Of a stretch of DNA of 64,000 bases, positions 61,191 to 64,000 are shown one piece after another (positions within the stretch are counted from its first letter, which is position 1; every line of letters begins with the position of its first letter). The DNA lies in the NCBI GenBank assembly GCA_002095305.1, contig MIEI01000001.1, forward strand, positions 81,503 to 145,502, given 5' to 3'. The DNA is from Pantoea brenneri (GTDB lineage: Bacteria > Pseudomonadota > Gammaproteobacteria > Enterobacterales > Enterobacteriaceae). The translations under genes were made by a program, and so were the position numbers. Under the pieces are notes generated by a model, which saw only the letters and a program-made list of their open reading frames with translations, was not told where the DNA came from and ran no database searches.

Positions 61191-61871
61191 TCAGCCGATC
61201 AGCAGCGCTTCCAGCTCGTTCAGCGATTTGACCTGCCAGGTCGGATGGATATGTTGCGGCAGCGGTCGGGTGCCGTGATCGAGCCAGCAGGTTTTCAGAC
61301 CGGCATTGATCCCGCCGAGAATATCTGACTCCGGGGTATCCCCCACCATCAGCACCCGCTGACGATCCGGGTTGCCCATCTGCTTCAGCGCATAATCAAA
61401 AATTTCTGCGGCCGGTTTCGGCACGCCCACCTGCTCTGAGATCACCAGCGCGGAAAAATAGTCACGAAAACCGGTACGTTCCAGCCGTATCTGCTGCAAC
61501 GCGGTAAAACCGTTGGTGATGATGCCCATCTTCACCCGGCCATGCAGCCGGTTCATCAGGCTGACCGCGCCCGGCAGCGGGGTGCAGATCTCGCCCATCG
61601 CGCTGAGAAAACCGCTGTTCAGAACCTCCGGCGCTACGCTGAGCTTTTCGCTCCAGTGATTAAAACGCTGAGTCTGCAGCTGTAGCGCTGAAATGGTACC
61701 GTTCTGATAATCGACCCACAGCGGCTTGTTAACCGCCTGGTAGTCGGCGTAATCCTGATCGGTAAACTGCACGTCGTAGCCGGCGAACAGACGCTGCAAA
61801 CCGGCATAGGCGTCGAAGTGAAAAAGGGTATCGTCTGCATCAAACAGGATGCAATCCCAGTTATCTGACAT
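61191..61871 (-). CDS. yjjG: Pyrimidine 5'-nucleotidase YjjG
   Basis: A HAD-superfamily nucleotidase that dephosphorylates non-canonical pyrimidine nucleotides and dUMP/dTMP in E. coli. Nucleophile motif [11 protein letters not shown] (about 9-19), motif II IITNGF, and motif [18 protein letters not shown] 61871 follows GGAGC; 226 residues (E. coli: 225). Downstream of rimI on the same strand. Confidence 0.95.
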   Translation of the reverse strand: MSDNWDCILFDADDTLFHFDAYAGLQRLFAGYDVQFTDQDYADYQAVNKPLWVDYQNGTISALQLQTQRFNHWSEKLSVAPEVLNSGFLSAMGEICTPLPGAVSLMNRLHGRVKMGIITNGFTALQQIRLERTGFRDYFSALVISEQVGVPKPAAEIFDYALKQMGNPDRQRVLMVGDTPESDILGGINAGLKTCWLDHGTRPLPQHIHPTWQVKSLNELEALLIG

Positions 61872-61889
61872 CAAAGCTCCTTAACACCG

Positions 61890-62330
61890 CTACAGCGTCA
61901 GCGCCATGATGATGGCATCTTCACGACCGCTGGCAGTGGGATAATAGTTTGGGCGACGACTGACCTGGTTAAATTCCAGCTGCTGGTAGAGCGCAATGGC
62001 GGGCAGATTTGAAGCCCGCACTTCCAGCCACAGCGTCAGCACGTCGCGTTTAATCAGTTCATCAATCAGATGCTGTAACAGCTGGCGGCCAAATCCCCGG
62101 CGCTGCCAGGCGGGATCGACCGCAATGTTGAACAGCGAGGCTTCATCCAGCACCACCTGAGTGATGGCGAAGGCGGCCATTTGACCGTCGACGTCGAGCC
62201 GCAAATTAAGAAAGCGTTCGCCCTGATTTCTGGCAAAGGTCTGTTCACTCCATGGAAAGGCGTGACTACGACACTCGATGGCGAAGGCCTGCGCCCGATC
62301 GTCAGGGGTGAGAAAAGAGATGGCTGTCAT
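61890..62330 (-). CDS. rimI: Ribosomal protein S18 alanine N-acetyltransferase
   Basis: RimI acetylates the N-terminal alanine of S18. A GNAT fold with the acetyl-CoA loop QRRGFGRQLL (about 75-84) and the C-terminal Tyr-rich RRPNYYPTASGREDAIIM. 146 residues (E. coli: 148). Its start lies 29 bases inside holD, so translation is probably coupled. Confidence 0.96.
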   Translation of the reverse strand: MTAISFLTPDDRAQAFAIECRSHAFPWSEQTFARNQGERFLNLRLDVDGQMAAFAITQVVLDEASLFNIAVDPAWQRRGFGRQLLQHLIDELIKRDVLTLWLEVRASNLPAIALYQQLEFNQVSRRPNYYPTASGREDAIIMALTL

Positions 62331-62712
62331 GGTTACACATCTGTTGCCAGAGCGCGCGTTTGGCGGCGCCGCTGCTGATCAGTTCATTGAAGGAAGCGCT
62401 GGTTAATGCCACGCCGTTAAAGGTTTGTTCACTCTCAACGCCGAGCAGCCATCCTGCGCAATGCAGCGTCTCCGGCAGCATTTGCAGCTGATCCGGCGTC
62501 ACGGTCATCACCTGAGCCGGTTGCAGATTAAGCGTATGCAGCACGTCGCGCATCAGCGGTTCGTGCAGGCCGGGCGGTGTCTCAGCCACGATAATCAGCT
62601 GCGTCTCCGGTGCCAGCGTGACGGCAATTTCGCCCTGAAGCACGCGCGGGCGGCGCAGCTGATACTGCGTAATTCCCATTTGCTGTAAAAGCCAGTCGCG
62701 CCTGGACGTCAT
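62302..62712 (-). CDS. holD: DNA polymerase III psi subunit
   Basis: HolD links the clamp loader to the chi subunit and SSB at the fork. The start [22 protein letters not shown] at 62712 matches the family; 136 residues (E. coli: 137). [11 protein letters not shown] and the C-terminal RALWQQMC are conserved. Divergent from rsmC and overlapping rimI, the standard arrangement. Confidence 0.95.
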   Translation of the reverse strand: MTSRRDWLLQQMGITQYQLRRPRVLQGEIAVTLAPETQLIIVAETPPGLHEPLMRDVLHTLNLQPAQVMTVTPDQLQMLPETLHCAGWLLGVESEQTFNGVALTSASFNELISSGAAKRALWQQMCNHDSHLFSHP

Positions 62713-62818
62713 GGTGTTACCTGTTCTGCTGCCTGAATGCGACGCTATGCTAGCAAACCCATCGAACATGCGCCAACAAACCACTATAATCCCCGCTCAG
62801 ATCTTACAGGAGCCCCAC

Positions 62819-63849
62819 ATGTCTGCTTTTACCCCGGCCAGCGAAGTCATTCTGCGCCACAGTGATGAATTTACCGCCCGCCATGTTTTATTTGCTGGCG
62901 ATCTGCAGGATGACCTGCCCGCTCAGCTGGAAACCGCCTCTTCGCGGGTGCATACCCAGCAATATCATCACTGGCAAAACCTGAGCCACCGTATGGGCGA
63001 ACAGGCGCGTTATGGACTGGTTGCGCAGGCGGAAGATGTGCAGGGCTGCGATACGCTGGTCTATTTCTGGACCAAGAACAAACCGGAAGTGCAGTTCCAG
63101 CTGCAAAACCTGCTGTCACTGCTGCCGGTGGGCTGCGATGTGTTCGTGGTGGGTGAAAACCGCAGCGGCGTGCGCAGTGCCGAAGGGATGCTGGAACAGT
63201 GGGTCACGCTGGAGAAGATCGACAGCGCACGTCGCTGTGGCCTCTATCACGGCCGCCTTGATCGGCAGCCGACCTTCGACGCCAGCGCCTTTGGTCATAC
63301 CTATCAGCTGAACGATCTGACCGTGCATACCCTGCCGGGCGTGTTCAGCCGCGACGGCCTGGATAGCGGCAGTGCACTGCTGCTCTCGACCTTCACCGCA
63401 CATACCAAAGGCAAGGTGCTGGATATCGGTTGTGGTGCCGGAGTGCTTGCCGCGTCGTTGCCGGCGCGTTCACCAAAAGTCCGTCTGTGGCTGTGCGACG
63501 TGCACGCCGCGGCAATTGAAGCGAGTAAAGCGACGCTGGCCGCCAACGGTCTGGAAGGCGAAGTGTTCGCCAGTAACGTCTTCTCGGACGTGACCGGCCG
63601 TTTCGACATGATTATCTCGAATCCGCCGTTCCATGAAGGCACCCAGACCAGTCTGGATGCGGCACAGACGCTGATCCGCGGCGCAGTGAAGCATCTCAAT
63701 ACCGGTGGCGAGCTGCGTATCGTGCTAACGCCTTCCTGCCCTACCCGCAGGTGCTGGATGAAACCTTTGGCAGTCACGAAGTGCTGGCGCAAACCGGCCG
63801 CTTCAAAGTTTATCGTGCCGTTTACGGTCGCGGTGCCAAAGCGCGTTAA
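62819..63849 (+). CDS. rsmC: 16S rRNA (G1207-N2) methyltransferase, interrupted by a single-base deletion
   Basis: RsmC methylates G1207 of 16S rRNA in 30S subunits. It has an N-terminal pseudo-methyltransferase domain and a C-terminal active domain with SAM motif [11 protein letters not shown] and catalytic NPPFHEG. The ATG at 62819 follows ACAGGAG and gives [16 protein letters not shown]. Near the end, ELRIV should continue [21 protein letters not shown]; one G is missing at 63724/63725 (GTG-CTAACG), so the tail is read out of frame. Restoring it gives 343 residues ending GRGAKAR at the TAA 63847-63849, the E. coli length. Confidence 0.93.
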
Positions 63850-63877
63850 GACTTTTTCCGCTGTTTAACCGCGTCGC

Positions 63878-63919
63878 CGGGCTGAAAACGTTGCTTTTTA
63901 CAGCGATCGTTTCAGCCCG
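63878..63919. terminator. Hairpin downstream of rsmC
   Basis: 10-bp stem CGGGCTGAAA / TTTCAGCCCG around a 22-base loop, 28 bases after the rsmC stop and just before a strong promoter. No good U tract; a terminator or stabilising role is plausible. Confidence 0.45.
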
Positions 63920-63931
63920 ACAAAATAGTTG

Positions 63932-63959
63932 TTGACGCATTGAGTAAAATCTCTAGAAT
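63932..63959 (+). promoter_or_regulatory. Strong promoter of stable-RNA type at the window edge
   Basis: -35 TTGACG (63932-63937), 16-bp spacer, -10 TAGAAT (63954-63959), then a GC-rich discriminator GCGCCTCC. Such promoters drive rRNA and tRNA genes under stringent control. In E. coli the leuQPV tRNA-Leu genes neighbour rsmC, so a tRNA operon probably starts just outside the window. Confidence 0.7.
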
Positions 63960-64000
63960 GCGCCTCCGTGGTTGTAACATTCTCAAGGTGTTACGGGTAT

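Overview
The window is a chromosomal segment of a gamma-proteobacterium of the Enterobacterales, most likely Erwiniaceae (Pantoea/Erwinia type). The calls rest on gene-by-gene similarity to E. coli K-12, conserved non-ATG starts (TTG in carA and rpsT) and preserved operon control sites. G+C content looks to be in the mid-50s percent. Gene order follows the E. coli region spanning the 0/100 minute boundary, read backwards: carBA, dapB, ispH-fkpB-lspA-ileS-ribF, rpsT, nhaRA, dnaJK, satP, mog, talB, yaaA, thrCBAL, trmJ-like, arcA, creA, rob, gpmB, yjjX, trpR, slt, then (after an insertion) ettA, nadR, radA, serB, smp, yjjG, rimI, holD, rsmC.

Region by region. 1-187 holds the start of a porin gene with an in-frame amber codon. 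385-5104 is carAB with a textbook control region (RutR, PurR and ArgR sites, two promoters). 5278-12002 is lysine, isoprenoid, lipoprotein-processing, Ile-tRNA and flavin functions. 12309-18346 is ribosomal protein S20, the Na+/H+ antiporter with its regulator, and the DnaK chaperone pair behind sigma-32 promoters. 18347-23014 carries acetate uptake, a metabolite symporter, molybdopterin, transaldolase and peroxide-stress genes. 23074-27980 is the threonine operon with leader peptide and attenuator. 28094-35398 is arcA, creA (without creBCD), rob, gpmB, yjjX, trpR and slt.

The accessory part is 35.5-52.7 kb, inserted between slt and ettA, which are neighbours in E. coli. It has two modules. 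The first (35613-47328) is a nitrogen-scavenging cassette: a sigma-54 promoter with a possible NtrC site, allophanate hydrolase, biotin-dependent urea carboxylase, a GntR regulator and the complete urea ABC transporter urtABCDE. Urea is imported and split by the ATP-dependent urea amidolyase route; no urease gene is visible. The second (47343-51757) matches the Salmonella deoQKPX deoxyribose locus: DeoR-type regulator, deoxyribokinase, FucP-type permease and a DUF4432 epimerase-like protein, with two DeoR-type operators around a CRP-like site. A 2-hydroxyacid dehydrogenase follows.

Six genes (ileS, thrB, arcA, the allophanate hydrolase gene, urtB, rsmC) are each broken by what looks like one missing base. 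Several are essential or highly conserved, so sequencing or assembly error is the likeliest cause; they are annotated as full-length genes with the break position. A 150-bp imperfect palindrome in front of yjjX resembles a miniature mobile element. The window ends at a strong promoter of stable-RNA type. I found no CRISPR array, complete insertion sequence, rRNA or tRNA gene inside the window.
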